A stretch of 64,000 bases of DNA from Microbacter margulisiae (GCF_014192515.1 NZ_JACHYB010000002.1:1-64000); one strand, 5' to 3'; positions 55,901-63,681 are shown, counted from the stretch's first letter. The notes: generated from the sequence alone by a model not told the origin. Numbers and translations are program-made.

Positions 55901-56112
55901 AGATAAAATGCTTCCTCCAGCTTGTCTTTGGGGATTTCGGGATTAATGGCTTGCCAGGCTTCCAGACATTCCTGTTTCAGGAGTACCTCCCGATAATCCG
56001 TACGATAAGGATTACTACTCTCCGGGGCTATATTTGCTCCGTTCAGGTAATCATATCCGCTACCCTGAAACCAGGAGATAGCCAATTGTTCGAGTTGGTT
56101 TTCTGTGATCAT
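52954..56112 (-). CDS. hsdR: Type I restriction enzyme, R subunit
   Basis: Motor and nuclease subunit of the type I complex. The 1052-residue protein has the PD-(D/E)xK nuclease (Asp141 in RRPDILLF, Glu155 and Lys157 in IIELKNP, Gln172/Tyr176 in NQLQTY), then the SF2 helicase with Walker A WHTQGSGKS (313-321), DEAH 422-425, GFTGTPI, and DMWLTGFDAP with MQAIARVNRVF. The C-terminal domain ends in a helical region. The reading frame is intact. Its ATG overlaps the RAYT stop by one base (TAATG), not the hsdS stop as would be expected. Confidence 0.96.
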   Translation of the reverse strand: MITENQLEQLAISWFQGSGYDYLNGANIAPESSNPYRTDYREVLLKQECLEAWQAINPEIPKDKLEEAFYLLKNAQGANTEFRNKAVHQILIDGIRVEVDRNGQKEPELVIPIDFRHAANNRFLVVNQFSIVGAKQTRRPDILLFVNGLPLAIIELKNPADKETDVWDAYNQLQTYKQDIEDLFLCNEALVVSDGITARVGSLTANKERFMPWRTISNENDRPLVEFELEKVVKGFFQPELFLDYIRYFVLYEQDGEKLIKKIAAYHQFHAVREAVKATVIAANVPESSVVAHPKASYGKQVVVGSKKAGVIWHTQGSGKSISMVCYAAKLLQQPEMQNPTIVVVTDRADLDGQLFGTFSQSADLLKQTPIQANSREELRDILESRQSGGIVFTTIQKFSLYAGETKHPQLSQRHNIVVISDEAHRSQYGHRAVLDTKTGAYKYGFSQHMRDALHNATFIGFTGTPIANGDKDTREVFGDYVSIYDIQDAVDDGATVPIFYESRLAKLDVDRDEIEALSQEVEEVMEDEEDLTLRENTKSKWTALEKLVGSAPRLKQVAVDLVNHYEQRTASIEGKAMIVCMSRDICAHLYNEIVALRPDWHDKDVEKGAIKIVMTGSAADKELLRPHIYTKTQKKRLETRFKDPDDALKLVIVRDMWLTGFDAPVCHTMYIDKPMQGHNLMQAIARVNRVFKNKPGGLVVDYIGIANELKAALKTYADSEGKGSPTNRTQEAYVVLLKNMDAVRGMFHGFDYSKYKTKALQLLVPATNHVLQEPENGKKRFLDLMLAVNKSFSLCATMDEVKELRLEIAFFNAIKATILKFTSVDSKRLAEEKNSALKQIIDNAIVADGVADIFELAGLQKPNIGLLSPEFMEDVRNMKSKNLAVELLEKLLKDEIKSHSRGNLVQEKKFGDRLLETLRKYHNRAIETAQVIEELIQMAKDFHEAIKRDEDLGLNPDEIRFYDALLENNTGDEALKNEDIKFLAQELTEKLKGSITVDWEVRDSVRAKIRNIIRRMLRKYGYPPIRSQEAIDLVIRQAEVLAKDWEKNSNE

Positions 56113-56822
56113 TATTTCAGTGTATCGTTATGCCAGTTCATGGGATTATTTTCTATATAGGTTGCAATTCGTTCATATTCATCCGAGGTGCGTATAATGT
56201 GTTCCCAATAATTGCGTTGCCATAGCGTCCCATCAAAATGCAACAATTTCGATTGTTTGGTCACCGCCGATTTATACCCCCGCACCATTGCCCCCACCGT
56301 TCCCGATGGTCCACGTAGGGGCGAAATGCTTTCGCCCCTATTATCCGAATTGTATTCGGTCGTGGATTTGGGCGAATTCGATTCGCCCTTACATTGTTCG
56401 GGCGTATCCATTGGGGGCGTATGCAATTCGCCCCTATTTGTTGTATTGTTTGTGCCCGAATCCAATTGATTGTTATGCAATTGTGGGGAATACATTTGGG
56501 ACATGTGCATTTTGGGCGAATACAATTCGCCCCTACCGCCGCCGTCGTCATTACCATTGATTTCGATGATGGCGTGGAAATGGTTGGGCATAACCACAAA
56601 TTGGTGTAATGTCACATTTTTGCGGATGGTGGCGGTATTCAACCATTCGTTGTGGGCAATTTGACCGTAGGTGTTCAACGCCATTTGTCCGTTTATGATT
56701 TCGCCAAACAAACACACGCGGTTTTGCACGCACAGGGTGATAAAATACAATCCCTGCTGCGAATAATCGTAGCCTTTCAGGCGGATACTACGACGATGGT
56801 GGTTGATTGGTTCGTAGGTCAT
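56112..56822 (-). CDS. REP-associated tyrosine transposase (RAYT) within the type I operon
   Basis: A 236-residue Y1 HUH-superfamily protein. FITLCVQNRVCLFGEI and LHQFVVMPNHFHAIIEI hold the His-x-His pair (His81, His83), GAMVRGYKSAVTK and LWQRNYWEHIIRTSDEYERIATYIENNP hold the C-terminal part with the likely catalytic Tyr222. Residues about 92-172 are a low-complexity insertion (RGELYSP, RGELHTP, KGESNSP, RGESISP) encoded by REP-like palindromes. RAYTs act on REP hairpins in single-stranded form. It sits between hsdS and hsdR, with one-base TAATG overlaps on both sides, so it is translated as part of the operon. Confidence 0.88.
   Translation of the reverse strand: MTYEPINHHRRSIRLKGYDYSQQGLYFITLCVQNRVCLFGEIINGQMALNTYGQIAHNEWLNTATIRKNVTLHQFVVMPNHFHAIIEINGNDDGGGRGELYSPKMHMSQMYSPQLHNNQLDSGTNNTTNRGELHTPPMDTPEQCKGESNSPKSTTEYNSDNRGESISPLRGPSGTVGAMVRGYKSAVTKQSKLLHFDGTLWQRNYWEHIIRTSDEYERIATYIENNPMNWHNDTLK
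56316..56532. repeat. Cluster of REP-like palindromes inside the RAYT coding sequence
   Basis: Strong palindromes are TAGGGGCGAAA-tgc-TTTCGCCCCTA (56316-56340), CCGAAT-tgt-ATTCGG (56345-56359), GGGCGAAT-tcg-ATTCGCCC (56370-56388), a nine-base-arm copy with one mismatch (56414-56434) and GGGCGAAT-aca-ATTCGCCC (56514-56532). All have three-base loops. Degenerate copies lie between. They are in frame and keep the gene open, encoding repeated R/K-G-E-x-x-S/T-P residues. Confidence 0.85.
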
Positions 56823-58036
56823 TAGTTGATAGCTATTTCACCGGATAATAATTGGGGCAAAAGGGAATCACGCAGAGATGAAAGCACTTTATTCTGACAT
56901 TCATATACTTTTTTCGTATTATAGAGAGATGATATAATTTGATCAAAATCTTTAATTGATTTCTCTGAAGGAATAACAATTGGAATCGCATTCAATATCT
57001 CTACTGTCATACTTGGAACGACAGATCCAACATTCATCGATGACAAATCAAGTGTTTTTACAAATTGATAAACGAATTTAGCGATACTTGGCCTCTTCAT
57101 TACAGTATAAAACATCGTATCAACTGTCCAAAAAGGTTCGTCAACATACATCACGTTATTTAATGAACCTTTTCTTGGTATAAGCACTGATTCATTAGCA
57201 TAAAGAAACTGATCTGCATACCTCATTATTCCTCCAGATCCAAAGACAGGTATTTTGCCCTCAAGTAGTTTCTTGTGATCTTTGCCATATTTTATATTTA
57301 CCAACTCTTTCAACGACTGCACTTTCCACCCCTTCGGAATCCACCCCAATTCACTTTCCAGCATTTCATCCGGGAACAGGTCTGCGGTATCTGCTAATTC
57401 CTTTCGTTTATCGGCAGGCATTTGTCGTATCTCATCGGCAGTTTTTCCACTGATGGTCATCATAGCTGCCAGTTGCGGGTCTTCGCCCTGTTCTTTGGCG
57501 GCTATTTTTGCCTTTACCGGATCGAAATCTACAAACCACGATTTAAAAAGGGTTTGCGCTATGGTTTCGAGGGTTTGGTTGATGCGGTTGTTGCATTTAA
57601 GTTTGTTATCATATTTAGCTATTTCGCCCCCAATTTTCTCTCTTACATTCGAATCTTCTGGAATTGACAGAACTCTATTATGGGCATTTTCTCTATTTAA
57701 ACCTGGTACAGCTGAGTCAGAATTCATTTTATCGAGATTCAGCGTTTTTAATTGATAATATATGTATCTAAGTTCGTTGATAGAAAACCCAGAGATATAG
57801 AATGCTGTATCAATTACCCAAAATGGACTTTCTGATAAATGCAATTCACCTACTGATCCTTTTCTTCCGATAATAATTCCTGGTCCATTCACTAAATATT
57901 CATTGTGATAACCCACTATCCCATTACTCCCGTAAACTGGTATTTTACCATTTTTACGATCTTCAGCTTTCAATGCTTTTCCGTATACAAATGGACAAAA
58001 TTCGCCAATTGAAATATCAAACATTTTAAATGACAT
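56822..58036 (-). CDS. hsdS: Type I restriction enzyme, specificity (S) subunit
   Basis: DNA-recognition subunit with two target-recognition domains. TRD1 (about residues 5-150) has KIPVYGSNGIVGYHNEYL and GIIIGRKGSVGELHLSESPFWVIDTAFYI; the central conserved helix is QTLETIAQTLFKSWFVDFDPVKAKIAA; TRD2 (about 240-390) has KIPVFGSGGIMRYADQFL and VLIPRKGSLNNVMYVDEPFWTVDTMFYTV. The two TRDs share the same fold type, so the recognition sequence is bipartite. The 404-residue protein is complete. It overlaps the hsdM end by 11 bases. Confidence 0.94.
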   Translation of the reverse strand: MSFKMFDISIGEFCPFVYGKALKAEDRKNGKIPVYGSNGIVGYHNEYLVNGPGIIIGRKGSVGELHLSESPFWVIDTAFYISGFSINELRYIYYQLKTLNLDKMNSDSAVPGLNRENAHNRVLSIPEDSNVREKIGGEIAKYDNKLKCNNRINQTLETIAQTLFKSWFVDFDPVKAKIAAKEQGEDPQLAAMMTISGKTADEIRQMPADKRKELADTADLFPDEMLESELGWIPKGWKVQSLKELVNIKYGKDHKKLLEGKIPVFGSGGIMRYADQFLYANESVLIPRKGSLNNVMYVDEPFWTVDTMFYTVMKRPSIAKFVYQFVKTLDLSSMNVGSVVPSMTVEILNAIPIVIPSEKSIKDFDQIISSLYNTKKVYECQNKVLSSLRDSLLPQLLSGEIAIN

Positions 58037-59713
58037 ACCCCAACCCTCCCAACTGTTTTTTGATTTCCATTTCCAGTTTGGCGCTTTCTTCCAGATAGCC
58101 TTTAAGCTCGGCAGTTAAGCGAGTCATTTTTTCGGCAAAAGGTTCGCTGTCTTCCTCCTGTTCGGTGGTGCCTACATAGCGTCCGGGCGTAAGTACAAAG
58201 TCTTTGGTGGCTATATCTTCCAGGTCGGTTGCTTTGCAAAATCCGGCAATATCTTCATAGCCTTCTGCCAATCCCTGCCATTGGTGGAAGGTGTCGGCAA
58301 TATCTTTAATATCATCAAGGGTAAAGTCGCGCAATACGCGGTCTTTCATATAACCCTTTTCGCGGGCATCGATAAACAGCACTTCGCCATGGCGTTTGCG
58401 TTTGCCGTTGCGGCCCGATTTATCCTTGGTCAGAAACCAGATACAGGCGGGTATTTGGGTATTGGTAAAGAGCTGTCCGGGCAGGGCTACCATACATTCC
58501 ACCAGATCGGCTTCCAGTATGGCGCGGCGTATTTCGCCTTCGCTGTTGGTATTGCTACTCATCGAGCCATTGGCCAGCAACAAGGCCATCGAACCCAGCG
58601 GGCTCAGGTGGTGTATCATGTGTTGCAACCACGCAAAGTTGGCATTGCCCTCGGGCGGTGTGCCATATTTCCAGCGCACATCGTTCGCCAGTTTGTCGGC
58701 TCCCCATTCTTTCATATTAAAAGGCGGGTTGGCCATAATATAATCGGCACGCAGGTCGGGTGCAGGTCGTTGTTGAGTGTGTCGGCCGGTTGTCCTCCAA
58801 AATTAAAGTCGATGCCCCGGATAGCCATATTCATGGCCGCCAGCTGCCAGGTAGTATGGTTGTATTCCTGTCCGTAAACCGAAATATCATCAATCTTTCC
58901 GGCATGTTGCTTGATAAAGTTTTCGCTTTGCACAAAGAACCCACCCGAACCCATGGCGGGGTCGTACACACGGCCTTTGTAAGGTTGCAGCATTTCCACA
59001 ATCAATGTTACAATAGCCTTTGGGGTATAGAATTGACCGCCTTTTTTGCCTTCGGCACTGGCAAACTGTCCGAGAAAATACTCGTACACATGCCCCAGAA
59101 TATCTTTGGAGTTGAGCGTTCCGGTTTCGAACGGAATGGTACTGATCAGGTCTATCAGTTCGCCCAGTTTGGAGTCGTCCACATTCAGGCGGGTATAGGT
59201 TTTGTTCAGAATGCCTTTCAGCTTGGGGTTATCTTTTTCCACAGCATCCAGCGCATCGTCAATCAGAAAAGCCACGCCCTTCATCTTTTCGGGCTCCATC
59301 GCACCTTCTCTGTTTTTCTTCAGCCACGGTAGGGGATTACCTACAGGCGTTTTACAAATGTCTTTCAGCACATTCCAGCGGGAACGCTCCGGCACCCAAA
59401 ACACATTTTTCTCGGTGTAATAATCCCGAACTTCCAGTTCTGTTTTTATCTCGGCTTCGTACTCTTCCGGGCTGTCAAAATCTGCGGGGTTGAGAAAGTA
59501 ATCGTGTTCCGAATTGCGCAGGGCAATGTCCAGTTCTTTGCGTCGTACCTCGAAAGCATCGCTGATATATTTTAAAAAGATAAGCCCCAGCACCGCATGT
59601 TTGTATTCTGCTGCCGAGAGTGTAGAGCGTAGTTTGTCGGCTGCCGTCCAGAGCTTCTTGTCTAAATCGTTGAGAAATTGTTGTTCGGATGGGTTCATTG
59701 TATTATAAATCAT
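58026..59713 (-). pseudogene. hsdM: Type I methyltransferase subunit HsdM, frameshifted
   Basis: Two overlapping frames together make one HsdM. The first (59713-58712; likely start ATG 59698, MNPSEQQFLNDLDKKLW) has the helical N-domain and DPAMGSGGFFVQSENF (SAM motif I). It ends in a non-homologous tail after LNNDLHP. The second (58736-58026) resumes with IMANPPFNMKEWG, the catalytic NPPF motif IV, and the C-terminus. Restoring one base near 58757 (CACCCGACC to CACCCGGACC on the minus strand) joins them as LHPDLRADYIMANPPF. Either a real inactivating mutation, a switch, or a sequence error. It heads the hsdM-hsdS-RAYT-hsdR operon. Confidence 0.85.
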
Positions 59714-59795
59714 GATAAAAAATCGTCAAAAACGCCTCATTTTGTGCTCCAGAATTCTACTAAAATGATCATGTCAAAATCAATACGTACAAATC

Positions 59796-59927
59796 ATGAA
59801 GACACTAAAAATGTTTATTAAAAATGGATTCCGAAAGGAGATTCCGGAACTTGGTGTATCATGCAACGAATTTGCTACAACAAGGCTTTTCGGAAATTTC
59901 ATTATAAAATTTCCTCAAAGGTCATAA
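59796..59927 (+). other. Short unassigned reading frame
   Basis: A 43-codon frame (MKTLKMFIKNGFRKEIPELG at its start) lies in the 1-kb gap between hsdM and the second DUF6261 gene. It is basic and soluble, with no family that I recognise and no clear promoter before it. It may be chance; it is recorded because the region otherwise has no gene before the repeat array. Confidence 0.15.
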
Positions 59928-60038
59928 ATATTTTTGTAAGTTCCAATGATTATATCCTTTATTTTAACCCTGATTGTATTTTGCAGCAACGATAACCTGG
60001 ACAGACAGAAATTACCTCTGCATTACCTCCATTTTAAT

Positions 60039-60465
60039 GTTACAGAACCTACTCTGCCATTTACATTACTGCCTTTGTAACATTCACAAGGTCACTCTGC
60101 GATGAAAATAACGACTTAGGTAACCTTACAAAAGAAGGTCTGCCTTTTACATTACTGTTTTTGTCACTTTAAAAAGCCTACTCTGCCGTGTGCAGACCTC
60201 CTTCATTCACGTGACAAAACCTACTCTGTCGTGTGCAGAGTCCACTTTGTCACATGAAAAAGGGCGTTTTTGTTATACATTAGTAACATATCAAAAGCAA
60301 TCTATGTGGAATGTGTTTAACAGAGGAGATTTCCCACAAAACAAAATATGTTATGCAACATAAAAATAGTGTTTTTCATGTGACAAAAGCTACTCTGCAA
60401 AAGACTGAAGTCACTTTGCAACGTGACAAAAGCTGTTCTGCACATTGCAGAAATGGTTTTGTCAC
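60039..60465 (+). repeat. Array of 43-bp imperfectly palindromic tandem units
   Basis: Units of exactly 43 bp start at 60039, 60082, 60125, 60168 and 60211, then after 126 degenerate bases (near three units) at 60380 and 60423. An ACTCTG-like core stands 12 bases into most units. The best units fold as GTGACAAA / TTTGTCAC outer stem, 4x4 internal loop, and inner stem ACTCTG/CAGAGT (60211-60253) or TTCTGCA/TGCAGAA (60423-60465). In the unit at 60039 the outer stem is GTTACA/TGTAAC, a compensated change. A partial unit lies at about 60002-60038. There are no unique spacers. Confidence 0.8.
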
Positions 60466-60635
60466 ACAGCATAAATCATATAATCATCTGTTTTATTGGA
60501 TAAAAGCAAATACATTAACTTATGTTTTCATTTCCGTTTTTGGCACTGTTAAAATATTAACACGAAAAGAAAGATGACAAAACGCTGTTAGTATTTTGTT
60601 GAAATATTTTGTTATACTCAATATAAGAATCACCA

Positions 60636-60643
60636 TATATTTG
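60636..60643 (+). promoter_or_regulatory. -7 box before the second DUF6261-like gene
   Basis: TATATTTG matches TAnnTTTG, 157 bases before the chosen start at 60800. A TTG at 60609-60611 is 24 bases away, longer than ideal. The box lies after the repeat array, so this transcript would not include it. Confidence 0.4.
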
Positions 60644-60799
60644 TATATCGATTTTATGTTAACACAAAGGTGTTAGTAAAATTGGGAAGGCAATCTGTCT
60701 TTACGTTCTTTGAAATGCTAACAAACAGGAGGTAATTCAGTATTTTATGGAATGCAAGGCCTGATTTCTTCTATTATGTTTCATCTTAAAATTAGAAAT

Positions 60800-61582
60800 A
60801 TGATAAATAATATTTTAAGCTTTAGCTATTTACGCAGAATCAGGGTACAGGAATTCCCTGAAGTTATCAACGGAATGATCCGGATTGTGGAAGCGCATGA
60901 TCCCGATACCCTGTTGATTAGTGGACCATATAACCGTCTGGTTACCTTACAGGCTCAATTACCCTTACTAAACAAAAGAGTTATGGCGCATCCGCTGACT
61001 CAGGTATTAGATACCCAACGCTCAAGAAGGAAGCAGCTGATAGAAGCGGTTTTTCTTCAGGTGCGGGCGGGTAAACGTTCGGGTGATACCGCAGTATCAG
61101 CAGCTGTTGCCTCATTTGAGCCTGTTGTACGTTCTTTCTTTGCCGATTACTCGCGCATGAACCAAAAAGTGATTTACCAGTCGGTAAGTGATTTTCTGGC
61201 TAAGCTCAAAAACGACGCGCCCCTGAGCCAAAACGCTCAAACGCTTGGTGTCACACCGTTCGTGGATGAGTTGAACTTGTTGCAGCAAAGCATAGAAAGC
61301 AATGTAACGACACGTCGTGGGGACTGGTATCCTGACCGGAGCATCGACAAACAGGTTGTGAAAACATCTGTTACCGAAGCGTTCCGTCAGATGCTTTCCG
61401 CCATTGAACTGGCGGCAGTGGAACATCCGGAGCTGGCCTATACTGCATTGATCAACGAATTGAATGAGTTTTTCGAACCTTACCAGGCGTTGATTCGAAG
61501 CAGGATGACCCGCAGCAAAACCAGTGCTTTAAATACAAAAACAGCCGGCGTATCATCAACGACAAGCACGGCTGCATCATAA
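60800..61582 (+). CDS. DUF6261-like protein (second copy)
   Basis: I choose ATG 60800 (MINNILSFSYLRRIRVQEFP), which gives the typical short start of the family; an in-frame ATG at 60752 would add 16 residues. The 260-residue protein is nearly all alpha-helical and soluble, with DPDTLLISGPYNRLVTLQAQLPLL and a C-terminal ELNEFFEPYQALIRSRMTRSK followed by a Ser/Thr-rich tail. It is a distant relative of the protein at 11870: similar length, helical plan and a basic low-complexity end. Function unknown. Like the first copy it follows an array of about 42-bp repeats. Confidence 0.65.
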   Translation: MINNILSFSYLRRIRVQEFPEVINGMIRIVEAHDPDTLLISGPYNRLVTLQAQLPLLNKRVMAHPLTQVLDTQRSRRKQLIEAVFLQVRAGKRSGDTAVSAAVASFEPVVRSFFADYSRMNQKVIYQSVSDFLAKLKNDAPLSQNAQTLGVTPFVDELNLLQQSIESNVTTRRGDWYPDRSIDKQVVKTSVTEAFRQMLSAIELAAVEHPELAYTALINELNEFFEPYQALIRSRMTRSKTSALNTKTAGVSSTTSTAAS

Positions 61583-61601
61583 GTTTACATTTTTCAAATT
61601 T

Positions 61602-61642
61602 GATAAATCACCCGGTTTCTCCTGTTTACGGGATGATTTATC
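61602..61642 (+). terminator. Hairpin after the second DUF6261-like gene
   Basis: GATAAATCA / TGATTTATC (61602-61610 with 61634-61642) with an inner CCCG/CGGG pair forms a 13-bp stem with one bulge, 19 bases after the stop. There is no long T run, so efficiency is uncertain. Confidence 0.55.
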
Positions 61643-61908
61643 TTCCATAAAGTATTAATCAATATAGTTTGCAAATGTAGTCTATCGCAGGGATAATTGT
61701 ATCTCTCTTTTTGCTAAAAATAGCAAAGAAGCCAAACGGGCAATGACAGATCAATTATTGCAGCCTCAGCGCGAAAATAACGATATGGCAACAAATTGCC
61801 TCTTTTATTGTCTTGCCCTGCAACGGAATAAACCGGCAAGAGAGGGTTCTCCCGATATCGAAGAAAAGGCTTATTTTTGTACGTGAAAACCATCCGGACA
61901 AAAAAACA

Positions 61909-63048
61909 ATGATAGATTACACACAAATACCTTCTCCCTGTTTCGTACTTGACGAAAAACGGTTACGCGAAAATTTAACCCTAATTCGCTCCGTGAAAGA
62001 GCATGCCCAAGTAGAAATCATACTGGCATTCAAAGCTTTTGCCATGTGGAGCGTCTTTCCGGTTATCCGCGAATATATCCGTTACTCCACGGCCAGCTCA
62101 GTAGCCGAAGCACAACTGGCATTTGAGGAGATGGGCAACCAGGCGCACACCTATGCCCCGGTCTATTCCGACAGGGAATTCCCGTCCATACTTCGTTACA
62201 GCAGCCACGTGACCTTTAACTCTCTGTCGCAGTTTGAGCATTTCTATCCACAAACACAACAAGCAGAACATCCCGTCTCGTGCGGACTACGCATTAACCC
62301 CGAATATTCGAGCGTCAGCACCGACCTTTACAATCCATGCTCGCCCGGGTCGCGGCTGGGAGTCACTGCCGGTCAACTGGAAGACAGCCTGCCAGCAGGC
62401 ATTGACGGGCTCCATTTCCATACCCTGTGCGAATCGCAGGCCGAAGATCTGGAGCAGACATTAGCAGCAGTCGAAGCCAAGTTCGGACACTTGTTCAATC
62501 GCATCCAATGGCTCAATATGGGCGGCGGCCACCTGATGACACGCAAAGGTTATGATGTGGAACAACTGATCCACATTCTGAAAACATTTCAGGCAAAATA
62601 CCCCCATCTGCAACTTATTCTCGAACCGGGAAGTGCCTTTGCCTGGGAAACCGGCGAGTTGGTGTCCACCGTGCTGGATGTGGTGGACAATCACGGCATC
62701 AAAACTGCCATGCTCGACGTATCCTTTGCCTGCCATATGCCCGACTGCCTCGAAATGCCCTACAAACCAAAGATTCTGGGAGCCGGAGAGCCTGTCCCAG
62801 GCAAACCTGTTTACCGTATGGGAGGCAACAGTTGCCTTTCAGGCGATTATGTAGGCGACTGGTCATTTGACAAACCACTGCAACCCGGCGATCGAATCGT
62901 GTTCATGGATATGATGCACTACACGATGGTGAAAACAACCTATTTCAACGGTGTCACCCATCCTTCAATAGGCATCTGGAGACCCGACAACCGGTTTCAG
63001 TTAGTCCGCGAATTCGGTTATGAAGACTATAAGAACAGGCTGTCATAA
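61909..63048 (+). CDS. nspC: Carboxynorspermidine decarboxylase
   Basis: PLP enzyme of the alanine-racemase-fold group that decarboxylates carboxy(nor)spermidine to (nor)spermidine. The start ATG 61909 (MIDYTQIPSPCFVLDEKRL) gives 379 residues, normal for NspC. IILAFKAFAMWSVF holds the PLP Lys42, NMGGGHLMTRKGYD the glycine-rich phosphate loop, and YRMGGNSCLSGDYVGDWSF the active-site Cys region. TATTTTTG at 61872-61879 is a possible -7 box. It completes the pathway of the enzyme at 48218, 12 kb away across the defence island. Confidence 0.93.
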   Translation: MIDYTQIPSPCFVLDEKRLRENLTLIRSVKEHAQVEIILAFKAFAMWSVFPVIREYIRYSTASSVAEAQLAFEEMGNQAHTYAPVYSDREFPSILRYSSHVTFNSLSQFEHFYPQTQQAEHPVSCGLRINPEYSSVSTDLYNPCSPGSRLGVTAGQLEDSLPAGIDGLHFHTLCESQAEDLEQTLAAVEAKFGHLFNRIQWLNMGGGHLMTRKGYDVEQLIHILKTFQAKYPHLQLILEPGSAFAWETGELVSTVLDVVDNHGIKTAMLDVSFACHMPDCLEMPYKPKILGAGEPVPGKPVYRMGGNSCLSGDYVGDWSFDKPLQPGDRIVFMDMMHYTMVKTTYFNGVTHPSIGIWRPDNRFQLVREFGYEDYKNRLS

Positions 63049-63168
63049 AACAAGGCAAAATTGAGCACTCAACCGGATATACACTGGCAACCGAAAAGCA
63101 TGAACAGGGTTGTTCACAGTATATAGCGAAGCTTTTCGTCCGTATACCAGCAAAAAGGGGCCAACAGT

Positions 63169-63198
63169 TTGTCCGATATAAAAAAAAAGCTATCTTTG
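63169..63198 (+). promoter_or_regulatory. Promoter of the tRNA cluster
   Basis: TTG (63169-63171), 19 bases, TATCTTTG (63191-63198) is an exact Bacteroidota promoter 50 bases before the first tRNA gene. Confidence 0.75.
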
Positions 63199-63248
63199 CA
63201 TCCACAAAAAACGAAAGAGGTTCTTTGATGTAATAACCCTTCGCAATC

Positions 63249-63321
<73 letters not shown>

Positions 63322-63349
63322 CGAAAGGCGTATTTCGCTGTAGTAATCA

Positions 63350-63433
63350 GCCCGGATGGCGGAATTGGTAGACGCGCTAGTTTCAGGGACTAGTGGTCGT
63401 AAGGCTGTGCAGGTTCGAGTCCTGTTCCGGGCA
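63350..63433 (+). tRNA. tRNA-Leu (anticodon CAG)
   Basis: An 84-base class II tRNA: acceptor GCCCGGA / TCCGGGC with discriminator A, anticodon stem CTAGT/ACTAG with loop TTCAGGG (anticodon CAG), a long variable arm, and T-arm GCAGGTTCGAGTCCTGT. CCA is not encoded. Confidence 0.96.
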
Positions 63434-63452
63434 CGTATTGATTATGGCATTT

Positions 63453-63536
63453 ACCCAGGTGGTGGAATTGGTAGACACGCTACTTTGAGGGGGTAGTGGG
63501 GGCAACCTCGTGTGAGTTCGAGTCTCATCCTGGGTA
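63453..63536 (+). tRNA. tRNA-Leu (anticodon GAG)
   Basis: An 84-base class II tRNA: acceptor ACCCAGG / CCTGGGT with discriminator A, anticodon stem CTACT/GGTAG with loop TTGAGGG (anticodon GAG), long variable arm, T-arm GAGTTCGAGTCTC. It reads CUC/CUU and complements the CAG tRNA just upstream. Confidence 0.96.
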
Positions 63537-63553
63537 CAAACAATCGTTATTAG

Positions 63554-63589
63554 AACGCTTATAATGAAATAATTATAAGCGTTTTTCTT
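63554..63589 (+). terminator. Intrinsic terminator of the tRNA cluster
   Basis: A perfect 12-bp stem, AACGCTTATAAT / ATTATAAGCGTT (63554-63565 with 63572-63583), is followed by a T-rich run. Confidence 0.88.
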
Positions 63590-63617
63590 TTTACAAGTAA
63601 TCAAAGTTGAACACATA

Positions 63618-63652
63618 GCAAAAAAAGTCCTGCACGTTGACTGGTACAGGAC
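63618..63652 (-). terminator. Intrinsic terminator of the XRE gene
   Basis: On the minus strand GTCCTG / CAGGAC (63652-63647 with 63632-63627) with partial inner pairing is followed by a run of T. It lies about 30 bases after the stop at 63682. Confidence 0.7.
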
Positions 63653-63681
63653 GGGGAATTTTATCCTTTAACGGGCGCTTA

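Noticed and set aside
56112..56822. Recent simple insertion-sequence disruption of the type I operon
   Set aside because: No terminal repeats or target duplications are visible, and the one-base overlaps with both neighbours argue against a random insertion.
60039..60465. CRISPR array
   Set aside because: The period is regular, but units abut with no unique spacers, the units diverge along their whole length, and no cas genes are present.
60311..60577. 88-codon plus-strand frame over the repeat array
   Set aside because: It is made largely of the 43-bp repeat sequence and has no family resemblance; the repeat explains it better than coding.
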